Under the pieces are notes generated by a model. That model was given only the letters and a program-made list of their open reading frames with translations. It made no database searches and had not been told where the DNA came from. A stretch of 10,054 nucleotides of DNA, taken from the NCBI GenBank assembly GCA_016764135.1, contig JAESSL010000058.1, positions 1 through 10,054 of the forward strand, read 5' to 3'. A program made the position numbers and the translations under genes. Positions 1 to 7,063 of the stretch are shown one piece after another; the first letter of the stretch is position 1, and every line of letters begins with the position of its first letter. This DNA comes from Alphaproteobacteria bacterium (lineage in GTDB: Bacteria > Pseudomonadota > Alphaproteobacteria > UBA8366 > GCA-2717185).

Positions 1-905
1 AAGTACGCGCGATGGTTTTTTACAATAGCTGGAACGCGATAGGATGGTTGTCCGATTGTCCTGCTGAAATACGGAATTCTATCGAAATATTCCCTGCGGA
101 CATTCGTGATCCGGAGAGGGTCGCCGAGGCGGTCATCGGCCAGGATTATGTTTTCCACCTTTCGAGCCTGATCGCCATTCCGTATAGCTACGTCGCCGCT
201 CATTCATACGTGCAGACCAATATCCAAGGGGCGGTAAATGTACTGGAGGGGTGTCGGCGCGCCGATTGCGCAGCGTCAATATTGCATGTCTCAACATCGG
301 AAACCTACGGTAGCGCGCAAACTGTACCGATTTCGGAAGATCACCCATTGGTTGGTCAATCGCCTTATTCCGCTAGCAAAATCGGCGCGGATAAAATGGC
401 GGAGAGTTATTATTTATCTTTTGATATGCCCGTGATCACGGCGCGGCCATTCAACACGTTTGGTCCGCGACAAACGGCGCGGGCCGTTATTCCGACAATT
501 GCCGCCCAGTTACTTTCTGGCGTTGATAAACTAAAACTGGGGGCGCTCGACCCTACGCGCGATTTTAATTTTGCGCGCGATACTGCTGCTGGAATGATTG
601 CGCTCGCAACGTGTTCGGATGCAATTGGAAAAACGGTGAATATTGGCACCAACCAGGAATGGTCGATCGGTGAGACGGCCAGGATGTTGATGGAAATAAC
701 CGGACGGGAAGTGCCAACTGAAACGGAACAGGCCCGTATCAGGCCGAAAAACAGCGAAGTAAATCGTTTGATCGCTGATAATAGTTTGATTAAGGAACTG
801 ACCGACTGGTCGCCAGAGGTCGAGTTTAAGGAAGGCTTAACGCTTACCGCCGAATGGATAGAGCGCAACCTCGATCATTTCGATCCATCCAGGTATTCAA
901 TTTAG
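1..905 (+). CDS. legB: LegB-type NAD-dependent sugar-nucleotide 4,6-dehydratase (5' truncated by window edge)
   Basis: Extended short-chain dehydrogenase that, in the LegB family, converts a nucleotide-linked GlcNAc (GDP-GlcNAc in Campylobacter) to the 4-keto-6-deoxy sugar, an early cytoplasmic step of legionaminic-acid synthesis. Counting from the ATG at 12, I see the segment STSETYG (94-100), the catalytic Tyr119-x3-Lys123 in SPYSASK, RPFNTFGPRQ (145-154) and TRDFNF (182-187). The ATG at 12 is not the true start: the frame is open to the left edge and reads VRA just before it. The N-terminal GxxGxxG nucleotide-binding loop, about 30-35 residues, must lie outside. The stop TAG is at 903-905. 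The C-terminal half (INIG-type strand, LRPKNSEV-like segment, helix before the end) matches the family layout I recall. Family assignment is firm; the substrate nucleotide (GDP or UDP) is inferred from the ptmE homologue in the window. Confidence 0.88.
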   Translation, partial: VRAMVFYNSWNAIGWLSDCPAEIRNSIEIFPADIRDPERVAEAVIGQDYVFHLSSLIAIPYSYVAAHSYVQTNIQGAVNVLEGCRRADCAASILHVSTSETYGSAQTVPISEDHPLVGQSPYSASKIGADKMAESYYLSFDMPVITARPFNTFGPRQTARAVIPTIAAQLLSGVDKLKLGALDPTRDFNFARDTAAGMIALATCSDAIGKTVNIGTNQEWSIGETARMLMEITGREVPTETEQARIRPKNSEVNRLIADNSLIKELTDWSPEVEFKEGLTLTAEWIERNLDHFDPSRYSI

Positions 906-923
906 ATGTTTGTCGTGAGGGCT

Positions 924-2057
924 TTATTTTACGACGAGCGGTCTGAGTAGTTTTCCTAAAAATCCAGGGCTCGCCTCAACAAGACGCAGGTTGCCTTGAA
1001 CACAGGAAATGCCGAATAACCGCTCAACAGCATGAGCCATTGTTCCGTCGAGTTGAGAATTCTCGAAGTCAAAATCTTTGCCTTCTAGATTGATTGTTCG
1101 CAGCCATTCCAAGCTATTTGGGCGAAACCAAAACATAGATCCGGACGGGAATGCGATGTCTTCGTGAGGACTGATGTCGACGTTTCCTCGTGTCCCGACA
1201 TGCGTCATCTTCTCTAAATTGGGCCCGATGAAGCGCTTGCCTAAAAGATAACCCTGGGGCGCAACAATGCCGATACCTTCATCCGAGTCGAGAAGGCGGC
1301 GGATTTTTTTGTAAAACCGCTGACCAACCAATTGAGTAAGGAGGTATTTGCTTACCTTTGCCCCGTTTTTGAGGTGGGGACTTTTTTTTGTATGTATTTT
1401 GCAGACATATTCATATTTTTGGAATACGCGTGTATTCAATATAGCGATAAATGGAAAAATATCGCGCCCATGGTTGGGGAAAAGTGGGCAAAAGGAACCA
1501 GGGAATGTCCTTTCTATTTCATTTTTCAGATGATCGCTTTTCCCCACAACGAGGGTAACGATTAAATCAAAGCTCTCGGGTAATTCCTGAAGAAAATTTT
1601 GAATTACGGGCCACATATCAGCATAATAAATATGAACTATAATGCATTCTAAAGAGGTTGGACGCCACTTAGCCAAAACGGAAAGGTCTGGTAAATTTTT
1701 CAATACCGTTCTGTCGACGCCGCTGCTGTCGGGTTCTTTCGAAAAGCGCCCTTCTTCTCTTCCATATTTGATATAATGCGAGAGCGGGTTTTGAGCGCTT
1801 TCTTGTATGTCAGGGTACATTCGTAAATAAAATGGCGTGTCAAAATCTTGGCTCGGCGAAAATTCCTTCGCCCAACCCAACTTCAGATAATGCCTGATCG
1901 CCTGGTCTAAATTTAATTCAAAATCACCACTTTGTTGGCGGTAAAACGTCAAATTAAAAAGTCCGCTTTGCTCGATTTCTGCGACCCGGCGACGGATTAC
2001 GCGTTCCCTGAACCAGTTGGGAGCTGACTTCGACTCGCCTCGGAGCAAACGGAACAT
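924..2057 (-). CDS. RgpF-family (rhamnan synthesis protein F) glycan-assembly protein
   Basis: The C-terminal two thirds (about residues 135-360 of 377) match the rhamnan synthesis F family, found in polysaccharide gene clusters and thought to act in glycosyl transfer or side-chain addition. Motifs seen: VHIYY (141-145), NHGRDI (195-200), CKIHTKKSPH (219-228), SGSMFWFRP (305-313) and DGTMAHAVERLF (337-348). The first 110 residues hold two related units ending HYLKLGW and HYIKYGREEGR, a repeat type often placed before glycosyltransferase domains. No signal peptide or membrane segment is seen, so it is probably cytoplasmic. The ATG at 2057-2055 has AGGAG nine bases upstream (2067-2071). It converges on legB, with 18 bases between the stops. 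The gene is AT-rich compared with the sugar operon (16 G+C of 60 at 1381-1440). The exact reaction cannot be read from sequence. Confidence 0.85.
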   Translation of the reverse strand: MFRLLRGESKSAPNWFRERVIRRRVAEIEQSGLFNLTFYRQQSGDFELNLDQAIRHYLKLGWAKEFSPSQDFDTPFYLRMYPDIQESAQNPLSHYIKYGREEGRFSKEPDSSGVDRTVLKNLPDLSVLAKWRPTSLECIIVHIYYADMWPVIQNFLQELPESFDLIVTLVVGKSDHLKNEIERTFPGSFCPLFPNHGRDIFPFIAILNTRVFQKYEYVCKIHTKKSPHLKNGAKVSKYLLTQLVGQRFYKKIRRLLDSDEGIGIVAPQGYLLGKRFIGPNLEKMTHVGTRGNVDISPHEDIAFPSGSMFWFRPNSLEWLRTINLEGKDFDFENSQLDGTMAHAVERLFGISCVQGNLRLVEASPGFLGKLLRPLVVK

Positions 2058-2070
2058 TTTAAATTACTCC

Positions 2071-2080
2071 TGTGATCACA
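2071..2080. promoter_or_regulatory. Perfect 10-base palindrome touching the rgpF-family ribosome binding site
   Basis: TGTGATCACA reads the same on both strands. Its last base on the - strand is the first base of the AGGAG Shine-Dalgarno of the RgpF-family gene. The halves TGTGA and TCACA are those of a CRP-type site, but the usual six-base spacer is absent, so it is not a standard CRP site. It may be an operator placed to block transcription, or chance. Confidence 0.25.
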
Positions 2081-2346
2081 ACTATTCTCAATAAGTTTCA
2101 GTTATTGGGTAAGCTCCTATCGACGACAGCGCAATACTAGAGAATTACCGAATATCATAACGTCTTTCGTGTCAGGGCTGAACGCTCGACAGGCGTTATC
2201 TCCCCTGTGTTTTGAAAGGTTCCCGGGCCCTGGGTTTCAGCAATTATAGTTTCTGAAATTTGAAACACTATTTAAGTTCAATCCGATACTGGGAAAAAAG
2301 GTGATTGCTGGTATGTTAACATCAAACAAAAAAACATGTGCAGAAC

Positions 2347-2350
2347 AGGA
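2347..2350 (+). promoter_or_regulatory. Ribosome binding site AGGA that sets the fusion-gene start at 2359
   Basis: AGGA lies eight bases before the ATG at 2359-2361. The alternative in-frame GTG at 2338 has no purine-rich sequence at the right distance, only an A-rich run. The ATG start therefore removes seven residues from the longest reading. Confidence 0.55.
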
Positions 2351-2358
2351 AAACGCCA

Positions 2359-3762
2359 ATGTCATACCAGTCATTTCCGGATGAATTGGGGAACTCACGA
2401 TCTTCTGACAAACTTTCAGCGCTGAGGCTTCCGGACCTGGCAGAGAAATCTTTTTTAGATGTTGGCTGTAACGAGGGGTTTTTCTGCGGATATGCGGAGT
2501 ATTCTGGCGCCAATCGTGTGGTTGGCATTGATACGTCAAAAAGGTTTATCGAACGCGCGAAAATGAGGTTTCCCGACTGTGAATTCATTGTCCAATCCTG
2601 GGACGATATTAGTCTGGGTTCATTCGATTGTATCCTTCTCGCTTCGGCAATTCACTATGCCGATGATCAGGAGGCGCTCATTGCCAGTCTAATGAAAGCA
2701 TTGACCCCTGACGGGGTGCTTGTTTTAGAGATGGGAATTGTTTCGGCCGCTGGAAGTGTCTGGAAAGAGGTTGAGCGGGCAATTGATAAGAGGACGTTCC
2801 CGTCTTTGGGAAAGTTGCAGGAAATATTGGCGCCTTACGCCTGGAAGCTCGTGGGCGATAGTGTCAATCAAGATGGCGACCCTATACGGCGTTATGTCGT
2901 TCATATTACGGCAATGCGACCCTATGCATTTTTGGCGTTGTCCGAGCCGGGGTCCGGGAAAAGTACCTTGGCGCGGGAAATATTTAGTCGAAATTTGATG
3001 AGGATAATCATTGGAGACCGTATTTATCGACAAATAACCGAAAATTCCGTTGAAGTGTCAGATGGCTTGCAAAGCATCTGTGATCGAATTTTTCGAAATG
3101 ACAACATTGATCAATTAACCTATGAAATTATTTCTGCGGGATATATGAAGGAAATCGCAGAAATATGGTGCACTCTCGGCGGTGGGGAGGATTGTTTTGT
3201 TGATTCCTACGTGCCTGCAGAATGTCAAACTGATGTCGTCGAGGTGTTTTCCAAGGGTGGTTATTACCCGGTTATGTTAAAGCCTTGTGAAACCGCCAGC
3301 GCTATATCTGTCGATACAGCACAAAAAAAATCCGACGCGTACTTAAAGAAACTTGTATCTTCCAAGCCTAAAAAGGAAAAAATACGAGTCAAGTCCCTGT
3401 CAAATAAGTGGCTATCCAGAAACCGAGACCTGCGCTGGCACATTGATCAGCCTCAGGACGGCGACTTCGTCTCGATAGAAGGGATGTGCCTCGTTTCTGG
3501 TTGGGTTTTTTATGGTTCTGGAGAAAGTGGCGTTGAAGTTTTTTTCGAGAGTAAGGATATTTCGAAGACTATTCCATTAACCGTCGTACGGCAGGATGTG
3601 ATTAAACATTTTGAAACCCGCGGTGTTACTTTTTCTACTCAAATGAATTCAAATCCGGTGATTGGATTCCAGTATGAGTTTTCTGTACATGACCGTTCCG
3701 ATCAATTGACATTCGGATTTCTGCTGAATGGGAAAAAAATACCAATAGCAAAAATATTTTAG
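2359..3762 (+). CDS. Class I SAM methyltransferase fused to a P-loop nucleotide-binding domain and a C-terminal beta-type domain
   Basis: A three-part protein of 467 residues from the ATG at 2359 (474 from the GTG at 2338). Residues ~1-185 are a class I methyltransferase: motif I FLDVGCNEGFF (32-42), GID (56-58), the FDCILLASAIHY strand (89-100), and LTPDGVLVLEMG (115-126). Residues ~187-320 follow with a Walker A-like SEPGSGKST (195-203) in which the usual first Gly is Ser, then FVDSYVPAE (280-288), a possible Walker B/lid region. It recalls small P-loop kinases, but the acceptor is unknown. A lysine-rich linker (~322-350) leads to a terminal domain (~365-467) with GW (381-382), VVRQDV (409-414) and GFQYEF (436-441), a pattern I associate with beta domains attached to glycosyltransferases. 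No membrane segment is seen. It stands alone on the + strand between two - strand genes. Role is unknown; polysaccharide methylation or phosphorylation, or chain-length control, is a guess. Confidence 0.8.
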   Translation: MSYQSFPDELGNSRSSDKLSALRLPDLAEKSFLDVGCNEGFFCGYAEYSGANRVVGIDTSKRFIERAKMRFPDCEFIVQSWDDISLGSFDCILLASAIHYADDQEALIASLMKALTPDGVLVLEMGIVSAAGSVWKEVERAIDKRTFPSLGKLQEILAPYAWKLVGDSVNQDGDPIRRYVVHITAMRPYAFLALSEPGSGKSTLAREIFSRNLMRIIIGDRIYRQITENSVEVSDGLQSICDRIFRNDNIDQLTYEIISAGYMKEIAEIWCTLGGGEDCFVDSYVPAECQTDVVEVFSKGGYYPVMLKPCETASAISVDTAQKKSDAYLKKLVSSKPKKEKIRVKSLSNKWLSRNRDLRWHIDQPQDGDFVSIEGMCLVSGWVFYGSGESGVEVFFESKDISKTIPLTVVRQDVIKHFETRGVTFSTQMNSNPVIGFQYEFSVHDRSDQLTFGFLLNGKKIPIAKIF

Positions 3763-3840
3763 ATGTAATTCATTCCAGATTTACAGTTATTGATTTCTGG
3801 GTTCTTAAGTCGGCAATGGAATTTCCTGTTTCTGATGTTC
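3763..3840. other. Short convergent intergenic region without a clear terminator
   Basis: Seventy-eight bases separate the stop of the + strand fusion gene from the stop of the - strand nucleotidyltransferase. The only symmetry is ATTCCA (3773-3778) with TGGAAT (3816-3821), separated by 37 bases and with no T run, so no intrinsic terminator can be supported here. Confidence 0.4.
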
Positions 3841-4893
3841 CTATTTGTTGAATTCTTTAAAAGCAGTCCGCGCTTTTTCTAAATCACCTGGCGTTCCAAT
3901 ATCGCTCCAATATTCGTGGAGAGGAAAGACGGCTACATTTCGGTCAGAATTCAAGCAAGCGTCGATAAGGTCGGTCATATTATAGAAACTTTGTGGGATC
4001 ATCTCTAGGATTTCGGGTGAGACAGCATAAATTCCAGCATTGCAGAGGAATTTTTGTGAAGGCTTCTCAACCAAACCCTTCACAACAGCGCCATCGGCGA
4101 CAAATACTCCGTAGGGAATATCTATCCGGTAATCAATTGCCGCGGCGGTAATGGCGGCATTTTGATCAAGGTGAAAGCTATAAAGAGCATTAAAGTCAGA
4201 TGTGGTTAGGATATCGCCATTCATCACGACGATAGGACCATCGGGCTTTTCTGGTAAAAGAGATAAGGCGCCCGCTGTGCCAAGTCTTTCCTCCTCCCGA
4301 AGGTACCTGACATCCATACCAAGGCGACTGCCATCTTCAATGTGATCTTCGATAACGTGGGCCAGATGATTGACGGCAACGAATGCCTTGGTAATGCCCA
4401 TATCGCGTAATTGAATCAACAAACGCTCCAATAGTGGAACACCTGCAATATCGACCATCGGTTTTGGAAGGTTGTTTGTTAAGGGCGCTAAGCGGCTTCC
4501 CAGCCCACCCGCCATAATGACGCCTGCGAAGAAATTACTCTCGCTTTTATGGCCTCCGTCTTGAAATAAGTCTGAGGCGTGGATCAGGCTCACGTAGAGC
4601 CCCTTACTGTTTATAAGTGGAATGCACAATATGTTGGCGGAATTCATTTTCTTTTGAAGCGCCCCTTGGCTGCTCCCTTCCGGGGCAATAATGGGGTTTG
4701 TATTCATGGCCTTGGTAACGTTGGATTCCAAGTTTCCGCCAGATAGAAGTAAGCGGCGAATATCGCCATCCGTAATTGTGCCCAGAAGGTGGCCGTCTTG
4801 ATCTACGACCACAGCTGTTCTGCGACGACTGCTTTCGATAGCGCGAACAGCATCTCGAAGTATGGCTGCTGGCGCTAACGGTACTTCTTCCAT
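3841..4893 (-). CDS. ptmE: CBS-domain sugar-1-phosphate nucleotidyltransferase, PtmE-like (GlcN-1-P guanylyltransferase)
   Basis: Two parts in 350 residues. Residues ~1-112 are a CBS pair (LGTITDGDIRR at 37-47; second repeat ~60-110), which may bind an adenine nucleotide and tune activity. Residues ~122-345 are a nucleotidyltransferase: MAGGLGSRLAPLT (127-139) with the NTP-binding glycines and Arg, LPKPM (142-146), RLGTAGAL (203-210), NGDIL (225-229) with the metal-binding Asp, NAGIY (285-289) and WSDIGTPGD (329-337). This domain order is that of Campylobacter PtmE, which makes GDP-glucosamine for GDP-GlcNAc and then legionaminic acid. Other CBS-nucleotidyltransferases use different sugars, so the substrate rests on the legB and neuB homologues nearby. 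The ATG at 4893 is preceded by an in-frame TAG, so it cannot start earlier; its Shine-Dalgarno is weak. Last gene of the - strand run, 120 bases after neuB. Confidence 0.85.
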   Translation of the reverse strand: MEEVPLAPAAILRDAVRAIESSRRRTAVVVDQDGHLLGTITDGDIRRLLLSGGNLESNVTKAMNTNPIIAPEGSSQGALQKKMNSANILCIPLINSKGLYVSLIHASDLFQDGGHKSESNFFAGVIMAGGLGSRLAPLTNNLPKPMVDIAGVPLLERLLIQLRDMGITKAFVAVNHLAHVIEDHIEDGSRLGMDVRYLREEERLGTAGALSLLPEKPDGPIVVMNGDILTTSDFNALYSFHLDQNAAITAAAIDYRIDIPYGVFVADGAVVKGLVEKPSQKFLCNAGIYAVSPEILEMIPQSFYNMTDLIDACLNSDRNVAVFPLHEYWSDIGTPGDLEKARTAFKEFNK

Positions 4894-4949
4894 CTAGATA
4901 TGCCTATTTTCGGACTGTTAAGTGAATAATGCGTCACTGTGGGACGGAT

Positions 4950-4979
4950 TTTATCCCTTTTTCGTATGTATGGTATCAA
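4950..4979 (-). promoter_or_regulatory. Candidate sigma70-type promoter ahead of the ptmE-like gene
   Basis: On the - strand, TTGATA (4979-4974; five of six consensus bases) is followed after 18 bases by GATAAA (4955-4950; four of six). It lies in the 120-base gap between neuB and the ptmE-like gene, about 57 bases before the ATG. The gap is larger than the others around neuB, which fits a separate promoter, but the match is modest and could be chance in AT-rich DNA. Confidence 0.25.
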
Positions 4980-5013
4980 ACTTTAAAATCGAATTACCGG
5001 CTGATGCTTTTGG

Positions 5014-6066
5014 CTATTTTAGCTGATCGTAGTCAGAAATTTGCTCTGGTAATAAGATTGCATCAGGATTTAAGTCTGTAGCGGAATACCGGCCTAATAT
5101 TTCTTCATATCGGTCAGCAAGAAGAGGACCTGTGCCCGGTCTCTTTACCCAAAGGTTATCTCTTGTAAAGAGTTCACCTTTTTTTATGGGTTTGATCGTA
5201 ACGACAGAAGCATAGGCGAAGTCGATTACACCTTGTTCCTCATTGAGTCTGGTTTTACCGCCATCGCGAGCCTGCCATACGGCTTTTGATCCCTTTATTA
5301 GGTCTTCAAGCTCATTTGGTTCGATGGAAATTGGCACATCGGGCCCTGGCCAGTCACGGCTCACCGTGAAATGTTTTTCTAAAATACAGGCGCCAAGGGC
5401 GACAGCGCCCAAGCATGTATAAATATTTAAACTGTGGTCTGACAGGCCAACAGGTAAATTGGGAAAGCTTTCTCGTAATTCTGTAATGCCACCCAACCGG
5501 ACTTTGTCATAGGGGGTGGGATACATACTTGTGCAATGAAGGATTGCGATGGGCGCCGGCGTTGATTGAAGGGCGGCGACAGAGCGTCGAACTGATTCCA
5601 GGTCGTTCATGCCTGTGGAAAGGATAATAGGTTTACCCTTCGATCCAATGTGACGCAGCAGGGGAATGTTGTTGCATTCGCCCGAACCGATTTTGAAGGC
5701 GGGAACGCCCATCGCGTCAAGGCGGTCGGCCGCCTCACGAGAAAAAGGCGTGGACAGGTATAATATACCCTTTTCTGTACAATAAGCCTGAACCTTCAGT
5801 TCTTCTTCATGCGTCAATTCACAGCGCTTGATAATATCCCATAGTTTTTCATCGGATATGTCGCCCGGCGTCATATCCGTGGGCACCATTTCTTTTTCAG
5901 TTATGTGGCATTGGAATTTGACGACTTCGGCGTCCGCCGAAACCGCCGCATCGACCATTGCGATGGCTTTTTCAAGGTCTCCCTCATGATTGATGCCAAC
6001 CTCAGCAATAACATACGGGGGATATTCCGGGCCGATTTTGCGACCCGCTATTTCAAAATCAATCAT
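5014..6066 (-). CDS. neuB: NeuB-family nonulosonate (sialic/legionaminic acid) synthase
   Basis: Condenses an N-acetylated hexose with phosphoenolpyruvate to give a nine-carbon sialic-type acid, in the cytoplasm. All 350 residues fit the family: a TIM barrel (~1-280) and a C-terminal SAF/antifreeze-like domain (~285-345). Residues aligning by eye with the Neisseria NeuB active site are present: Glu22, Lys50, Lys125, Glu130, Tyr182, the metal ligands His211 (GLSDHS) and His232 (EKHFT), and Arg309 in WVKRPGTG. The signatures GINHEG, STPFSR, KIGSGECNN, YPTPY and LWVKRPG look closer to Neisseria SiaC/NeuB than to Campylobacter LegI, which has GxNHNG and SGPDH; here it is WPGPDV (239-244). The product could thus be Neu5Ac-like or legionaminic acid. 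The ATG at 6066 has GGAG about nine bases upstream. It follows the oxidoreductase gene by 31 bases, so they are probably co-transcribed. Confidence 0.93.
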   Translation of the reverse strand: MIDFEIAGRKIGPEYPPYVIAEVGINHEGDLEKAIAMVDAAVSADAEVVKFQCHITEKEMVPTDMTPGDISDEKLWDIIKRCELTHEEELKVQAYCTEKGILYLSTPFSREAADRLDAMGVPAFKIGSGECNNIPLLRHIGSKGKPIILSTGMNDLESVRRSVAALQSTPAPIAILHCTSMYPTPYDKVRLGGITELRESFPNLPVGLSDHSLNIYTCLGAVALGACILEKHFTVSRDWPGPDVPISIEPNELEDLIKGSKAVWQARDGGKTRLNEEQGVIDFAYASVVTIKPIKKGELFTRDNLWVKRPGTGPLLADRYEEILGRYSATDLNPDAILLPEQISDYDQLK

Positions 6067-6097
6067 GGCTTGCTCTCCAGTTAAGCTAGACTACCGC

Positions 6098-7057
6098 TTA
6101 CGATCGCATTTCGGAGTCGGGAGGATAATTCATAATGTGCTCGACGCTTTCCAAATACCCATGAAGACGGGGCAGGGTGTTTCGGTCATCGCCGTCTTCG
6201 CTCAACCATGCAGATAACATTTCTGCAAATCCACATTTTATTGAACCGCTGTCAGGAGGCAATAAATCTTCCTCTTTTATGCTGCCCCGAGGGCAAAATT
6301 TCAGCCCCTCAATTGGTTCGAGTATATAGGCGCCTCTGCGGCTTCGGAATGTCATTGACCAGCGTCCGGCGCTTAACCAGTCAGAGTAATATGCGAAGGG
6401 GACGTTCGTTGTGGACAAGCCGCTGCCTACATAAACAGCGCCAGACGGGTGCCAATCTACTTCACCCTGCCCTGCTACCTCTCGCGACATTGTTTTGGGC
6501 ATACCGATTACATCGAATACGGTCGCTATTATGTGGATGCTGTTTGCTATTCCGAGACGCGCCATCGTTTCCGCTCCGAAGAGATCAGGCGGTATTCGGT
6601 GGACCCATTCGCAGAATGAAAACAGGCAAGACGTTGCGCCGCCGTCCTCAATCAAGTGATGTCGCACCATGTCTACTGACGGATAGTACAAACGGTTTAG
6701 GGCGACCCTTGCAGGGCTTTTCGGAAATTTTTCGAGAAATTCCCCTAAAACCTTACTCGACAAAGCGACAGGTTTTTCAACTAAAATCCGTGACGCCTTT
6801 TGATCGCTCAAAAAGGCCAAGTATACCATAAGGGTTTCCGGAGGCACCGCTATAATAAATCCGTCATAAGCGCCGACGATTTTTCGCAGTGTCTCAATTC
6901 CCCCACCTATTCCACGACCGATGTTGGAACCCTCGGCCATTTCTTGCGCCGGCTTCGCCCTGCGAGACAGTATATCAATGTCGCGATATCCCAGCGATTT
7001 CAGCGCCGCGATGTACGCATGTGCGATATTACCGGCGCCTATAATCAATAATTTCAC
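6098..7057 (-). CDS. Gfo/Idh/MocA-family NAD(P)-dependent sugar oxidoreductase
   Basis: N-terminal Rossmann domain with GAGNIA (7-12) after an LLII strand, the AVPPE strand end (70-74), and the family EKP motif (94-96), whose Lys is usually catalytic. The C-terminal half (~115-300) would form the sheet that holds the sugar; NSIHIIATVFD (172-182) sits where the family has its active-site His. Length 319 is slightly short for the family (about 330-360). Members oxidise or reduce a ring hydroxyl, often on a nucleotide sugar; the substrate cannot be read here. The start is GTG at 7057-7055, with GAGGG just upstream inside the end of the preceding gene. Only six bases separate that gene's stop from this start, which suggests translational coupling to the CmcI-like enzyme and a joint task. 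A role in making the GDP-GlcN precursor or modifying the acid sugar is a guess. Confidence 0.82.
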   Translation of the reverse strand: MKLLIIGAGNIAHAYIAALKSLGYRDIDILSRRAKPAQEMAEGSNIGRGIGGGIETLRKIVGAYDGFIIAVPPETLMVYLAFLSDQKASRILVEKPVALSSKVLGEFLEKFPKSPARVALNRLYYPSVDMVRHHLIEDGGATSCLFSFCEWVHRIPPDLFGAETMARLGIANSIHIIATVFDVIGMPKTMSREVAGQGEVDWHPSGAVYVGSGLSTTNVPFAYYSDWLSAGRWSMTFRSRRGAYILEPIEGLKFCPRGSIKEEDLLPPDSGSIKCGFAEMLSAWLSEDGDDRNTLPRLHGYLESVEHIMNYPPDSEMRS

Positions 7058-7063
7058 GACCCT

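Larger units (their letters stand above)
2058..2358. other. Divergent intergenic region, likely promoters for both flanking genes
   Basis: This stretch of about 300 bases separates the divergent starts of the RgpF-family gene and the methyltransferase fusion, so it should hold both promoters. I see no credible gene. Small elements visible are a 10-base palindrome at 2071-2080, an inverted repeat AACGC/GCGTT (2181-2185 and 2193-2197), a GC-rich CCCGGGCCC block at 2223-2231, an inverted repeat GTTTCA/TGAAAC (2234-2239 and 2261-2266), and the palindrome ATGTTAACAT at 2313-2322. A TTGAAA at 2260-2265 could be a -35 box for the + strand gene, but the best -10 match (GATACT, 2285-2290) is 19 bases away, so I do not claim a defined promoter. 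Confidence 0.5.

Noticed and set aside
410..868. - strand open frame of 152 codons inside legB
   Set aside because: Antisense to a clearly conserved dehydratase, with no domain or ribosome site.
912..935. Inverted repeat GTCGT/ACGAC between legB and the rgpF-family gene as a shared terminator
   Set aside because: The stem is only five bases with a 14-base loop and overlaps the end of the rgpF-family coding sequence.
4941..4962. GGGA...TCCC followed by CTTTTT on the + strand as a terminator
   Set aside because: The stem is four bases, and no + strand gene ends there.
5014..6066. Val244 in GPDV as a lost active-site His of NeuB
   Set aside because: The Neisseria enzyme, as I recall it, has GPDI at this place, so the change marks a clade and not a defect; the metal-binding His211 and His232 are present.
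6208..6831. Long + strand open frame (207 codons) opposite the oxidoreductase gene
   Set aside because: It lies wholly antisense to a well-supported gene, has an Arg/Leu/Ser-rich composition typical of shadow frames, and has no recognisable motif.
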